The notes under the pieces are model-generated. The model was not told the origin of the DNA. It saw only the letters and a program-made list of their open reading frames with translations, and made no database searches. DNA of 64,000 nucleotides from Molanna angustata (taxonomy: Eukaryota > Arthropoda > Insecta > Trichoptera > Molannidae). The DNA is taken from assembly GCA_963576475.1 (NCBI GenBank), contig OY754978.1:15657718-15721717 (forward strand), read 5' to 3'. Position numbers and translations under genes: made by a program. Each line of letters opens with the position of its first letter. Position 1 is the first letter of the stretch. This document shows positions 22,578-32,790 of the stretch, one piece after another.

Positions 22578-23079
22578 AAGAGAGAGAGGTCTGTGAGACA
22601 GAAACTGTATACTTAAATGGTTCAGTAAAGTTATCTCTTCAACTATTTTATGATATTCCATGTAGACAGCGTCCACATGGAAGACGATTTCCATGAGACC
22701 ACATTTAAACAATATGACTTTTTCAAAAATAATTAGGTATATTTTTAACCGACTCAAAGAGGAGTTTTTTTTTCCATATTTCATGAAATAAATATGGAAC
22801 GGACCCAACGGATATGTGTGTGTTTGGCGAAACACACACAAGACACACTTCAAAAGATGATTTGATAAAAATAAATACTTTGCAACTAATCTTTTAGTTA
22901 GTCATATTATCTTTGTTTCTTTATATATAGGTACATTAGTCATACATTGGTATGACAAAGTGTGGTAAAGCGGTGTATGATAGAATAAGAAATGAAGATA
23001 GTAATAATAAATTGGGATGATTTTTAAAGCGTCGTTTTTGTGATAGCCTCACATCAAGGGCGCTTTGAATATATTACAG

Positions 23080-23256
23080 GTTCTTGTAACATTTGCGGAA
23101 GAAGTGAGTTTTCAGATGTTTCTAGAATAATGCAAAGTTGTTGACTTGCCTCAGTTCAGGTGGTAGTTTATTCCACGAGGCTGGTCCAGCCACAGCAAAA
23201 GCACAATATGATATAAGAGAACGATATGATTGAAAGAGAGATCGTAAGTAAGATGA
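23080..23256 (-). pseudogene. LINE C-terminal fragment (CR1-like)
   Basis: The minus strand reads YCAFAVAGPASWNKLPPELR, then KHLKTHFFRKC, the usual ending of CR1/Jockey-like reverse transcriptase proteins (F.VAGP..WN.LP..LR). It is truncated at the 5' side against another fragment in the opposite direction. Confidence 0.7.
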
Positions 23257-23560
23257 AAATAAATGCCCTAAGGTGGTTTGACCAAATAGAAAGAATGAAT
23301 TATGACCGTCTGACAAAACAATATATAAGGCTAATAGCGAAAAGTAGAGGTAGTTGAAGGAAAAGTTGGCACGATCACATAAATGGAATTTTGAAAGATG
23401 GAGACGTTAGAAGGAATAATAACAGAAGGGCGTATATGAGGCGATACATGGACGTGAATGAAGCAAGAAACGTATGTCAATAGAGAAGAATTTGTGCCTA
23501 CCATAAATAGGAAAATGGCGTGATGGTATGGACGATGGATAAATGGATATTGGTCATTGT
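23240..23560 (+). pseudogene. LINE C-terminal fragment, opposite strand
   Basis: Plus strand: LRWFDQIERMNYDRLTKQY, a stop, then KSWHDHINGILKDGDVRRNN and ARNVCQ. The LRWFGH.ERM pattern typifies the region downstream of LINE reverse transcriptases. At least two in-frame stops make it a pseudogene. Confidence 0.65.
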
Positions 23561-24239
23561 CAGTCTAACACAACTCATTATTATTATTAATTATTATGTA
23601 AATTAGACAATTCTTTAAATTCATGGCCTACATGGCCAGTAAAACTGAGGTACTACGTAGAGCCAACACCAACAGAGAATTATTCACCAATGTTAAGCTA
23701 TGTCAAGGGTTGTACTTTAAAGTAGAGAGGTGAAAAATATACCATCCTTCAGCTTGTCACGAAGGGGAAGATCGAGGGTCAGCTTTCCTGACTTCGAAAC
23801 ATCCGGAAATAAACCGGTATGAGAACTGTGGTGGAGCTGTTTAGCACGGCGTAGGACAGAGATCTTTTCTCTATGGCGTTCGTCAACGTTGGGGGACATG
23901 ACATGACACGAAGAGAAGAAGAAGACAATTATTTTATACTTTGTAGTGTATTTCATGTGAATATTCAGTTCTGTTGATTTTATTTCTCGTTTCATTGATT
24001 TTTTTGCGGAGTCGCATACTACGAGAATTGTTTTTATTTTTTCAGTTTTTATATTTTTGCCGTAGTTGGTTTTTTACTCCTCACTTACTCAAATTTTTAA
24101 GGCTACTTTTTTATTGCAGATTATCAACAAGTATAATGCTAAGATTGTATTCTGAAATTTTTATCACAATGTATCTGTGTGTGCTGTGTACTATGTGCAA
24201 TGTGCTATGTACAGCGTGTTTATTTTACTTTTTTTTTTA

Positions 24240-24310
24240 AATAAAATGAATATGTCCTTGTTAAACAAGTACACATACATCTTCCTACGTTCCCTAAAAT
24301 AAGCAAATAA
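24240..24310 (-). mobile_element. Truncated tRNA-Thr-like SINE tail
   Basis: GAATATGTCCTTGTTAAACA and CTTCCTACGTTCCCTAAAAT match the 3' half of the SINE at 62606-62775; the tRNA-like head is missing. Confidence 0.65.
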
Positions 24311-24466
24311 ATTACGATTATGGACTAAATTACTCATTGGATTCTTTTCTTATTTTGCAAATTTGTATATCTTACACTCGGTTAGACCCCATTAGATTTT
24401 GAAGGATATCTGAATAGTGCTTTTCAATTTTATAACTCTCAAATATTTCAAAGTGACCCCAAGCTC

Positions 24467-24481
24467 AGGAAATTCAAAATT
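24467..24481. repeat. 15-bp target duplication, left (family A)
   Basis: AGGAAATTCAAAATT, repeated exactly at 24774-24788. Confidence 0.9.
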
Positions 24482-24773
24482 CCATCCATCCATACCATCA
24501 CGGCATATCCCACAATGTGGGGTAACCAGCGAAAGGTGTGCGGGTGTGCATTGTCTTATAAAAGGGAGCACAACACATATGTGTATACCCACACACCAGT
24601 CTCGTCTCACCTAAAAAGATACTACATTCAGAATGGGTGGTGAACCTCATTGCTGAACTATGTAAGATGTTATTGTTGCCTGTTGTATTTTCGATTACCC
24701 GGCTCTTACGGGACACTCGAAAACAGTAATAGAAAAGAGTGGAAGCACTATTCTAAGCCGGTGCCTCACAGCT
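24482..24773 (-). mobile_element. Family A retroposon with 15-bp target duplication
   Basis: A 292-bp insertion in family B. On the minus strand it begins AGCTGTGAGGCACCGG and ends GTGATGGTATGG with a (GGAT)n tail. Other copies end in (GAAT)n. Variable target duplications and a simple tetranucleotide tail indicate target-primed retrotransposition: a SINE or a short LINE 3' end. It has no ORF. TTTTCGAGTGTCC weakly resembles a B box but no A box is clear. Confidence 0.8.
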
Positions 24774-24788
24774 AGGAAATTCAAAATT
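24774..24788. repeat. 15-bp target duplication, right (family A)
   Basis: AGGAAATTCAAAATT. Confidence 0.9.
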
Positions 24789-24995
24789 TGTTATTTTTAT
24801 TTTCAAATTGGTGAAAAGGCACATCACTTTTATAAATTAGAATTGAAGAATTATCAAGATTTCATAGTAAAATATTTAAATAAAAATAATTTAACAAACT
24901 CATTTAATGAAAATGCTGAATATTTTTCATACGATATTCAAATATTTTAAGGAGTGACTTGTTAGTGAAAAGTTTAGCGTTGGCCATAACCCACT

Positions 24996-25695
24996 TGTTT
25001 GAAATAACCCTTTTTAAAGTCGTATTTACAGAAAAGTGAATGAGTGTAGGTATGTGGATGGAAACATATGTAATGTATGTAAGAATGAAAGGGTCGGGTG
25101 AATATGAAATCTCAGGTATTTTGAAAATGGTTGAGATACCTAATCTTAGGGAAATTAAAACTATGCGTGGAACCTCGTGGGGCCCAAGGTCTGGCTGGTG
25201 GCTTCTGTAAAAGTCTCATAATTCACGAAGAAGGTCACAAGCAAGGAGATAATTAAGAAAATTTAATTTGCGAACTCATTAATATTGCTATGTCTTGTCT
25301 AACAGCACGAAACCCTTTTACATATTTCATTATATATTTGTATTATTAAATAAAAAACAACCTTACCTTAGTGTGTAGTTTAAATTCAACAAATATATAA
25401 GATTTAAAAAAAAATTCAATAAATAACAAATATACTAAATTTTTGTTTGTTTTCAACATACATACCCATTTATAAAAATTACAATTGATCAAGGATAATT
25501 ATTACAATTTATTTACAATATTTAACAATTAATTATGAGTATGTATAAACATTCATTGACAAAAAGCTGTTTAAACTATCTACGTAACAAAAAAGAAAAT
25601 TAAAGTTCTATTCCCTCAATTTTTATGTGTAACTGTTTATTAGGATATTTTCAGCCGAAACGGTCCTCTTGTAAATTGGAATATTTTTTAAACCT
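24996..25695. other. Unassigned AT-rich sequence
   Basis: No recognisable element. A GC-richer patch at 25160-25260 (TCGTGGGGCCCAAGG) might be old LINE sequence but gives no clear motif. Confidence 0.3.
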
Positions 25696-25699
25696 AAAT

Positions 25700-26000
25700 C
25701 ATTTATTTAACATGGCTACGTAGGGGACAGCAGCTTTTAAGATTTGGGTCCATTATACTCTTCCGAAGAAGCGCATTACGCAGCGTTGGGGAGGGTTTGC
25801 ACTCTGCTAAGGAAAATATTAATTTTGGTTTGTTGTAAGAAAGTGGAAACTCACAATTCGACAGCCGGGCTGCTGTGTAAGTAAAAGAGTTCAGTAAGCG
25901 ACTGGTTCGTGTAAATTGAAGGTTTACTGTGAAAGGGTGTTGAGATTGAGCAAAACGAGTGACTATTGTGAATGGGTGGAAGATGGATCAGAGCTGCGAT
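25700..26000 (-). pseudogene. LINE C-terminal fragment
   Basis: Minus-strand reading FTRTSRLLNSFTYTAARLSN runs open for about 80 residues to a stop at about 25712. It resembles the R.....NSFTY.AARLWN motif near the end of Jockey/CR1-like proteins. No reverse transcriptase motifs are upstream. Confidence 0.6.
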
Positions 26001-26094
26001 TTCTTCTGAGCATCTCCCGTGGTATTATCGTGGTATTATCTATAGAATGAAGAATAATTTATTTTTATATATTGATTTTTTAATCTTACTTAGG

Positions 26095-26145
26095 TACTTA
26101 CTCAGCCTCTTCTTGAGTCCAGTATTGGACAAAGGCCTCGTGTGT
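26095..26145 (-). repeat. Short RTE-like LINE scrap
   Basis: The plus strand has ACTCAGCCTCTTCTTGAGTC and GTATTGGACAAAGGCCTCGT, the edge phrase common to RTE-like fragments (compare 12418-12460 and 46895-46925). Confidence 0.45.
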
Positions 26146-26858
26146 ACTTTTTTATGTTATTTTTGAATGAAATGAATGAAAAAATAATTGTTTTATGGTA
26201 TTTCATAAAGTGACGAAAAAAACTGTAATTATACTCAGGAAATAGTAAAAAACAAAAAAAAAAAATGAATCGTATTTTTTACACTAAAGTACGTTTCTAC
26301 AATTCACACCCAACACATTGGAGTGACTGAAAAATAAATTTCATCCAACACACTAAAATATTTTACTGTGCATGTATATACTCATCGACCCATGACCTTT
26401 GTTTCAATAAAGGAATGTACATATGTAGATGTTGGTACATAAGCTACCTATCATATACAATACTTTATATTATAGTACCTACAGTATTGTATTGTACTAT
26501 ACACGAGTTTCTATTGTCGGGTGTGTCTAGTATTTAATTAGTACTACAGAAACGATGAAATACCTTTCATTTAAATACATTGGCGCATTCACAAAGAAAA
26601 GCTACATATTATGCCATTAATATAATTGTTTATACAATTTCACAATGAAACATTCCATTATCTTTTTATATTTGGCACTGATGAGTTTAAACATTTATTT
26701 GTTTTGTATGAATATATCTTTATGTTGTTGACTTGTCTTGTCTGTCGTGTAGTTTGGGTTGGTTGGAAACTGTTGATGTGTCTAGAATAATGAAGTCTTT
26801 GAATAGATCAAGAAATTGAGGATTCAATTAACGAATGTCATGTAGGACGGTCGTGGGC
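26146..26858. other. Unassigned AT-rich sequence
   Basis: No coding or repeat signature recognised. Confidence 0.3.
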
Positions 26859-27155
26859 AGATTGAAGAGTAACGTAACTGGAGATCCTGTAGTGGATGAA
26901 CAAGGTTACTCCATCGGGTCGGTGAATGACGCCCGGATCTTTCTTTAACTCAACGGAAATATAAAGGTATCCTGGCTTCATAACATCATGAGCTCATAAC
27001 GCTCATTGAAGATTGAAGAGTAACGTAACTGGAGATCCTGTAGTGGATGAACAAGGTTACTCCATCGGGTCGGTGAATGATGCCCGGAACATTATTTAAC
27101 TAACATTTAATGGAAATACAAAGGTATCCTGGCTTCATAACATCATAGAATGGAC
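26859..27155. repeat. Tandem duplication, 151-bp unit
   Basis: AGATTGAAGAGTAACGTAAC starts at 26859 and again at 27010. The two copies differ by a few substitutions and a short indel (GACGCCCGGATC versus GATGCCCGGAAC). The left hAT-like element is inserted at the very end of the second copy. Confidence 0.9.
27148..27155. repeat. 8-bp target duplication, left (hAT copy 1)
   Basis: GAATGGAC, identical to 32743-32750. Confidence 0.93.
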
Positions 27156-27169
27156 TAGTGATGAGCAAA

Positions 27170-27345
27170 TGCAAGACCAAGACCAAGACCGGGGTGGTCT
27201 TGGTCTTGGTCTTGGTCTTGCACCCGCGGTCTTGGTCTTGGTCTTGCGTTTACAAGTATAGTCTTGGTCTTGGTCTTGCATACATAGTCTTGGTCTTGGT
27301 CTTGGTCTTGCAGCAAGAGTCTTGCAAGTCTTGCACTTTTATGAG
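27170..27345. repeat. Outer subterminal GGTCTT/AAGACC array
   Basis: Begins with three AAGACC units, then a short GGGGT spacer and many GGTCTT units broken by GCA, so the array can itself fold as a hairpin. Unit number differs by one between the two transposon copies. Such repeated subterminal motifs are typical transposase binding sites in hAT elements; that function is inferred. Confidence 0.85.
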
Positions 27346-27769
27346 TAGGTAAAGTAGGTACATATTCGATTTTTTTTAATGAAACCTAAATTTTCCTTAA
27401 AGTAAACATGTTATATAATTTTAGGTACCTATCAAACATATATAATCTAAGATCAAATTATTACAATTTTTGGAAAAAAAAAATCACCAAACTATGAAAT
27501 ATCGTTTATATGTCGTCTTGAAATTTCTGTATTTTTATAACTTTTCATATTATGTTGTTATTATAGTTATAAAAATAAAAAATGAAATACAAACATGTTG
27601 AAGAATTTAAGATCCATAACGTCGATGTATAAGCTGAAGTGAATCAAAACTAAAATCATTGTCTGAATATAATAAATCTTTCAAAGATTATTCTTATGAA
27701 AATATCTAACAAAATATTTTTCTAGTCATGAACATTGATGTCAATTATATAAGTCATGCGATATGCGAT

Positions 27770-28190
27770 ACAGACATGCGATAGTATGTTTAGTTAAAGA
27801 ATACGCACAGAAATAGAAACCCCTAAATACAAACAATTGAATATTTTAAGATATTTTGTACTCTATACAAAACATGTAGGTATGTATGTCAAGATAGGGT
27901 AGTATGGAGAGGTCAGTCCTTCCTTCTTACCCAGAATATGAAAACAGTTTGATGTTATGTATTTATTTTGAAGATTAAGTATCAAACTATTTAGTCACCT
28001 TAGATCAATGATATTATATTTCATTGCCTTATAATATATTGTGTATAGGTCACTGCCACACAATTTTTATGAAATGTCGTCACTAAACTATTTTATTACA
28101 ATAATTGTTAAATTTTGAGATGCCTTACAAATTGTATGAAAAGATGTCGTCACTAAATTCAATTTTTATAAAAAATGTTAAAAAACATTA
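27770..28190 (-). mobile_element. Diverged Helitron/HINE-like piece in hAT copy 1
   Basis: Resembles the CTAG-end third of H1 (GCGATAGTATGT, AGGTATGTATGTCAAGATAG) with many substitutions. The matching other end is at 28385-28545, separated by a SINE. Mirrored in copy 2 at about 38220-38645. Confidence 0.7.
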
Positions 28191-28368
28191 CATACAAAAT
28201 GAATATGTCCTTGCTAAACAAGTACATATATATGTATCTTCCTACTTTCCCTAAAATAAGCATAAATGCTTATGCTATAGGTGAAAGAAAACGGTCAAGG
28301 CAGGATTCGAACTGACAACCACTGGATTACTAGCCCAGCACGCTAACCGCTCTGCCATCGACCCATCT
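28190..28368 (-). mobile_element. tRNA-Thr-like SINE in hAT copy 1
   Basis: The minus-strand head reads TGGCAGAGCGGTTAGCG, a near-consensus A box, and AGTTCGAATCCTG, a near-consensus B box. The 7-nt anticodon loop CTAGTAA gives anticodon AGT (Thr), closed by a CTGGG/TCCAG stem; six of seven acceptor pairs form (GGTCGA with TTGACC). A tail of about 95 bp (TTCACCTATAGCATAAGC, GACATATTCATTTT) follows, so it is a SINE and not a tRNA gene. Related copies: 38045-38223, 62606-62775, 53470-53570. Confidence 0.8.
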
Positions 28369-28384
28369 AATAATAATCTATTTA

Positions 28385-28545
28385 TATAACATATATGCTG
28401 AGTAGCCTCTAAGCTGACTTTTTTTACTCCAAAGTTGAAAAAAACACGAAAAATATAGACCTGGCATACAAATCTCGCGTATCATCGCTTGATATGTTAA
28501 GAGAATAAATTCCCTTAAACAAATCGACAGTTGTTGTTGGAAAAT
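28385..28545 (-). mobile_element. Diverged Helitron/HINE-like piece, second part
   Basis: Matches the TCCAACTG-end region of H1 (GAAGCCTCTAAG-like, TCTCGCGTAT, AAATCGACAGTTG). With 27770-28190 it forms one old copy split by the SINE. Confidence 0.65.
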
Positions 28546-29424
28546 AAGAAAACTTAAAATATTTATTAATGTGTGTTTTTAGTTTGATACGTACTCTTAA
28601 ATTGTGTCTCATGTGTTACATGCAACTCGTGAAATAATGAATATATCTTCCAACTTACTTGAATGATAGATATTTATGTAGGTATAATATTATATCATGT
28701 CAAAACTCGCACAGAAACATATACCTACGTCCTACACAGGATGTTAAAATATGAACCGTGCCAGATTCAAAATGTCTTATTTCGTGCAAACTCATGCAAA
28801 AATATACTTTTATGATAGTAACATAAATGTCATGTTTGTCTAACGGCGGCGTAACACAAGAGAAGTACTAATCCTTTCTTTGACATACATACCGCTCGTT
28901 CAGAGCCGAGTGCCGTGTTTTTTTTATTAATAATTGATTTTATTTTATTTCCTTGTATGGTAAATTTAATTAATCATTTTTTTATTGTTTAATTAAAATA
29001 ATGTGCATCTATTATTAAAAGTGGAAAAAATGTTATGCTTTTAGAAAATTGGCTTTTTCAATCTAACTTCATACAAAGATTTCTTAAATTTGTATGTACC
29101 TACTAGTGATCATCCAATGGTCAAACAATCATACGTAATTCTGAAGTTTGAAAGTCATTGAGGTTCTTTTTGTCAAAGAGTATACCTCTATATTGCTTAT
29201 GTATGTATATACATAGGTACCCTCTTCTATGGGTACCCTATATAATATTAATTAAATTACATTCTTTTACAAATACATCATTAGAGTACGTGTTGTTTGC
29301 CTTAAGTACTTACTGTTTATTAAATATTGTTTCACAGTAGATATTATGTATTTTTACTTAACATGGTTGAACCACTGCGTTTGACATTGGCAATATGAAC
29401 GTAAAAAATCAATGGTTTGATGTG

Positions 29425-29925
29425 AAATATTTTTACTCTCCACTACCCCCGAAGGTGATATAGTGCGGAGTTATGAATTTGAAATTTTTAAGGGTATTCT
29501 TTTTATTGCAGATTATTAACTAGTATCATGGTGAGATTGTATTCTGAAAGTTTCATCACAATGTATCTGTGTGTGTTCTATGTGCTGTGTGCTATGTACG
29601 GCGTGTTCATTTTACTTTATTGATTATAGACTAAAGTACTCATTCAATTCTTTTCAAATTTGTATATCTTATACTCGCTTAGACCCCATTAGATTTTGAA
29701 ACATATCTGATCAGTGTTTCTCAATTTTTTTAACTGTCAAATATTTCAAAGTGATCCCAAGCTTGGGAAACTTAAAATTTTGTATTTTTATTTTTAAATT
29801 GCTAAAAAGGCACATTACTTTCATAAAATGGCATTAAACAATAAGTTTTCATAATAAAATATTGAAATAAAAAATAAATTAAGAAACTCGTTTCATGAAA
29901 ATGTTAAAAAATTAAAAACGGAACG
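29425..29925 (+). mobile_element. Family B element fragment in hAT copy 1
   Basis: Shares AGACCCCATTAGATTTTGAA and the GTGTGTTCTATGTGCTGTGT block with 24073-24995. The right end is replaced by a family A copy. Confidence 0.65.
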
Positions 29926-29957
29926 ACACGCATTATTAATAAAATAAAATAAAAAGT

Positions 29958-30254
29958 AGCTGAGAGGCACCGGCTTAGAATAGTGCTTCCACTCTTTTCT
30001 ATTACTGTTTTCGAGTGTCCCGTAAGAGCCGGGTAATCGAAAATACAACAGGCAACAATAACATCTGACATAGTTCAGCAATGAGGTTCACCACCCATGC
30101 TGAATGTAGTGCCTTTTTAGGTGAGACGAGACTGGTGTGTGGGTATACACATATGTGTTGTGCTCCCTTTTATAAGGCAATGCACACCCGCACACCTTTC
30201 GCTGGTTACCCCACATTGTGGGATATGCCGTGATGGTATGAATGAATGAATGAA
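29958..30254 (+). mobile_element. Family A retroposon in hAT copy 1
   Basis: Starts AGCTGAGAGGCACCGG and ends GTGATGGTATGAATGAATGA, a (GAAT)n tail instead of the (GGAT)n tail of the copy at 24482. No coding capacity. Confidence 0.75.
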
Positions 30255-30559
30255 AATGCATCATTATTTTGTATTATTATACATTTAAAAAAAACATAGA
30301 CTATCTTATATAACAAAAATCTATGTGATTTAGCAAAAAAAATATTTATTACATTTATTTATGGCAAATTAACATTTTTTTTCCATACAAACCAAAAGAC
30401 ATATTAATTCAATGAAAGTTAGATCAGAGAAATCAATAACAGGATTACTTTACAAAAATACAAAATTTAGCTATTCATACTAATAAGAAAATCTAAACAC
30501 TTAAAAATATATACATGCATACATATGTACATACCCATATATACATAGATACATAATAT

Positions 30560-30712
30560 TCCAACTGTCGACACGTTCAAGATAATTTATTTATCTTAAT
30601 GAATCGTCAGTATTAAGAGAATTTTATGCCAGGTCTATATCTTTCATGTTTTTTTCAACTTTGAAGTCAAAAAACACCAACTTAGAGGCTTAGTGTGTCT
30701 GTGTGTGTCCCT
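30560..30712 (-). mobile_element. Helitron/HINE-like end fragment (inverted)
   Basis: Begins CCAACTGTCGACACGTTCAA and continues through AAAACACCAACTTAGAGGCT to a short GT tract: the TCC-end of the family, reading opposite to the copy at 31517. Confidence 0.65.
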
Positions 30713-30904
30713 TATATGTACATATATTTAATGCTTTGTTTGCATATTCATTCAATCGATAAAATAAATAGGTACATTATTATGATTTTCTAATTGACTG
30801 TGATGAATATTTTTATTTGTATTGTGTATAATTGTAATTGTAAATGGCCTTCGGCAGTATTATTCGTATTAAAATTAAATAGTTGTAACGTGCTCCATAG
30901 GAAT

Positions 30905-31037
30905 GGTATTTTCAAAGTTGAAAAAACCATGAAAAATATAGATCTGGCATACATATCTCGCACATCTTGGATTGAAACTTTTATCGGTCTGTTAATAGAA
31001 ATAAATTCTCTTGAACAAATCGAAATTTGGAAAACAT
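30905..31037 (+). mobile_element. Helitron/HINE-like end fragment
   Basis: TTTTCAAAGTTGAAAAAACC to CTTGAACAAATCGAAATTTGG matches the TCC-end of the family written in the plus orientation of H1. Diverged. Confidence 0.55.
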
Positions 31038-31516
31038 TAAATAAAATAATTAATTGTATTTACTTTATGCACAAGGTAAAGTATCTACACTTGAAACGCC
31101 TCTGAGTACGTTTGTTTACATCGGCCAAAATTATTGTCTCGAAGAATAATATTATTTTATTCTTTTACACACCGCGGTCAATTAAATATGACATTTGCTC
31201 TAGTAATGATAAGAGTTATTTTTGCATCACGTAAACGTAATATGAGACAATTTGAATCTGAGATGTTGACTTCCTGTGTATACACGCACGTGTTCATAGT
31301 ATAATAAATATTTGTACCTATTTTAAACCGATATGTAAATTTCATTCTAAAAGAAGTACCTACCTAGAAATTACATTTTGGTAACTACACCTATTTATTA
31401 TTATGAATTCATTTAACAATGAAACAAAATTATTTAAATTATAAATTATTTTTATACCATTTTTATAAAATGATGTCATAAAATTCGATCTTTGTATGTT
31501 ATTTTAAACCATACTA

Positions 31517-32474
31517 CTAGTTGCATGTAACACATGAGATCCAACTGTTGATAGCGATAGTACCTATGTATAGTTGAAGAATAAGTACCTACCAAACTAT
31601 AAACCCAAAAATCAAAATTATTGAATATTTTAAGATATTTTGTTTTCTATACAACACATGTAGGTATGTATGTCAATATAGGATAGTGTGGAGGTCAGTC
31701 CTTTTTCCTACCCGGAATATGAAACCAGCATGATGGTATGTATGTATGTTTGGAGATTTAAGTATCAAACTATTAAGTCTTCTTACATATTGTGTATAGG
31801 CGACTGCCATACAAATTGTATGAAGCGATGTCGTAAATTTTTATAAAAATTGTTAAAAAAAAATGGAGATGTAATACTACAATGCTAATGAGGTGTTTCG
31901 GCTTTTTGCGATATTTTTAAAAATTATGGAAATATAGGCAGTTAAACACATAAATTTGTCATAAAAAATATATTAAAAAAGAAACTCTAATTTTTTTGAA
32001 TAATTAAATTTGAGATTTTGTATTTGTCTATATTCATACCAATTTTCAGCGTTCTAGCTTTTATGCTTTCTGAGATATATGGAAAAATAAAGTGAAAATT
32101 CCAAAGTTGATAACTCCTGACTGAAACAAAAATTCAAAATTCTAAGTATAACAGTTTTGTAGGCCTATTACTGTTTATATACTCTGAAATTTTCGGCTCT
32201 GTGAATTGAGCGGATCAAAAGTTAATACGGGGGACGGACACACACACACACACACATACACACACTGAGACTCACGAAATGTTCTACTCCGAATTCTGAG
32301 TAAATCCGTCTATGGAACATATATGCTGCGAAGCCTCTATGTTGGTGTTTTTTGACTTCAAAGTTGGAAACATCGTGAAAAATATAGACCCTGCATACAA
32401 TCTCGCGTATCTTGAATTTAAACTGCCTCTTCCTTCAAGAGAATTTCATTCCCTTAAACGAATCGACAGTTGGA
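31517..32474 (-). mobile_element. Complete Helitron/HINE-like copy H7 inside hAT copy 1
   Basis: Has the CTAG tail, both subterminal inverted repeats and a short CA tract (32238-32264), followed by host T/A at the expected positions. It is diverged from the 14-19 kb cluster by small deletions, and its TCC-end variant (CTTCCTTCAAGAGAATTTCA) is shared with 63716-63775. Confidence 0.8.
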
Positions 32475-32529
32475 TAAGTCATTTACTGTCGTTCCAATGC
32501 AATTTCTATGAGTAATATGTCAACATATT

Positions 32530-32735
32530 GAAAAAATGCAAGACCGCAAGAGTCTTGCATTTAAGTCTTGCAAGACTCTTGGTCTTGCAAGCATGGTCTT
32601 GTTCTTGGTCTTGGTCTTGCGTACCTGGTCTTGGTCTTGTTCTTGCAGTGAAGTATGTGGTCTTGGTCTTGGTCTTGGTCTTGCAAAAAATGCAAGACCA
32701 AGACCAAGACTGCAAGACTTGCAAGACTTTTGCTC
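32530..32735. repeat. Inner subterminal GGTCTT/CAAGAC array
   Basis: Mixed CTTGCAAGACTC, GGTCTT and AAGACC units in both orientations, ending next to the terminal inverted repeat. Copy 2 has one GGTCTT fewer. Its repetitive nature generates several spurious LVLVL and KTKTK reading frames. Confidence 0.85.
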
Positions 32736-32742
32736 TTCACTA

Positions 32743-32750
32743 GAATGGAC
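32743..32750. repeat. 8-bp target duplication, right (hAT copy 1)
   Basis: GAATGGAC. Confidence 0.93.
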
Positions 32751-32790
32751 CGGGATAAGATATGCGGTGGATCTGTTCATGTCAGCACAG

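Larger units (their letters stand above)
24073..24995 (+). mobile_element. Family B Helitron-like element, interrupted
   Basis: The left end is ACTCCTCACT; the right end has the inverse-like AGGAGTGACTTGTTAGTG and a tail TTTAGCGTTGGCC. Copies at 29425-29925, 53938-54507 and 56614-57028 share the body (AGACCCCATTAGATTTTGAA, AAGTGACCCCAAGCT). Subterminal inverted repeats plus an asymmetric 3' tail recall the HINE plan. It contains a truncated SINE tail (24240-24310) and a retroposon (24482-24773). Confidence 0.6.
27156..32742 (+). mobile_element. Non-autonomous hAT-like transposon, copy 1 (5587 bp)
   Basis: Starts TAGTGATGAGCAAATG and ends with the reverse complement of TAGTGAAGAGCAAAAG (14 of 16 matching), flanked by the 8-bp duplication GAATGGAC. 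Short T/CAGTG-type ends and 8-bp duplications define the hAT superfamily. No frame exceeds 134 residues and none resembles a transposase, so it must be moved in trans. The interior consists of GGTCTT arrays beside each end, four Helitron-like pieces, a tRNA-Thr-like SINE, and family A and B repeats. Copy 2 lies inverted at 33673-39261. Orientation (+) is arbitrary. Confidence 0.9.

Noticed and set aside
28290..28368. Functional tRNA-Thr gene
   Set aside because: Although the fold and boxes are good, it is joined to a conserved SINE tail, occurs in several copies inside transposons, and has imperfect acceptor pairing.
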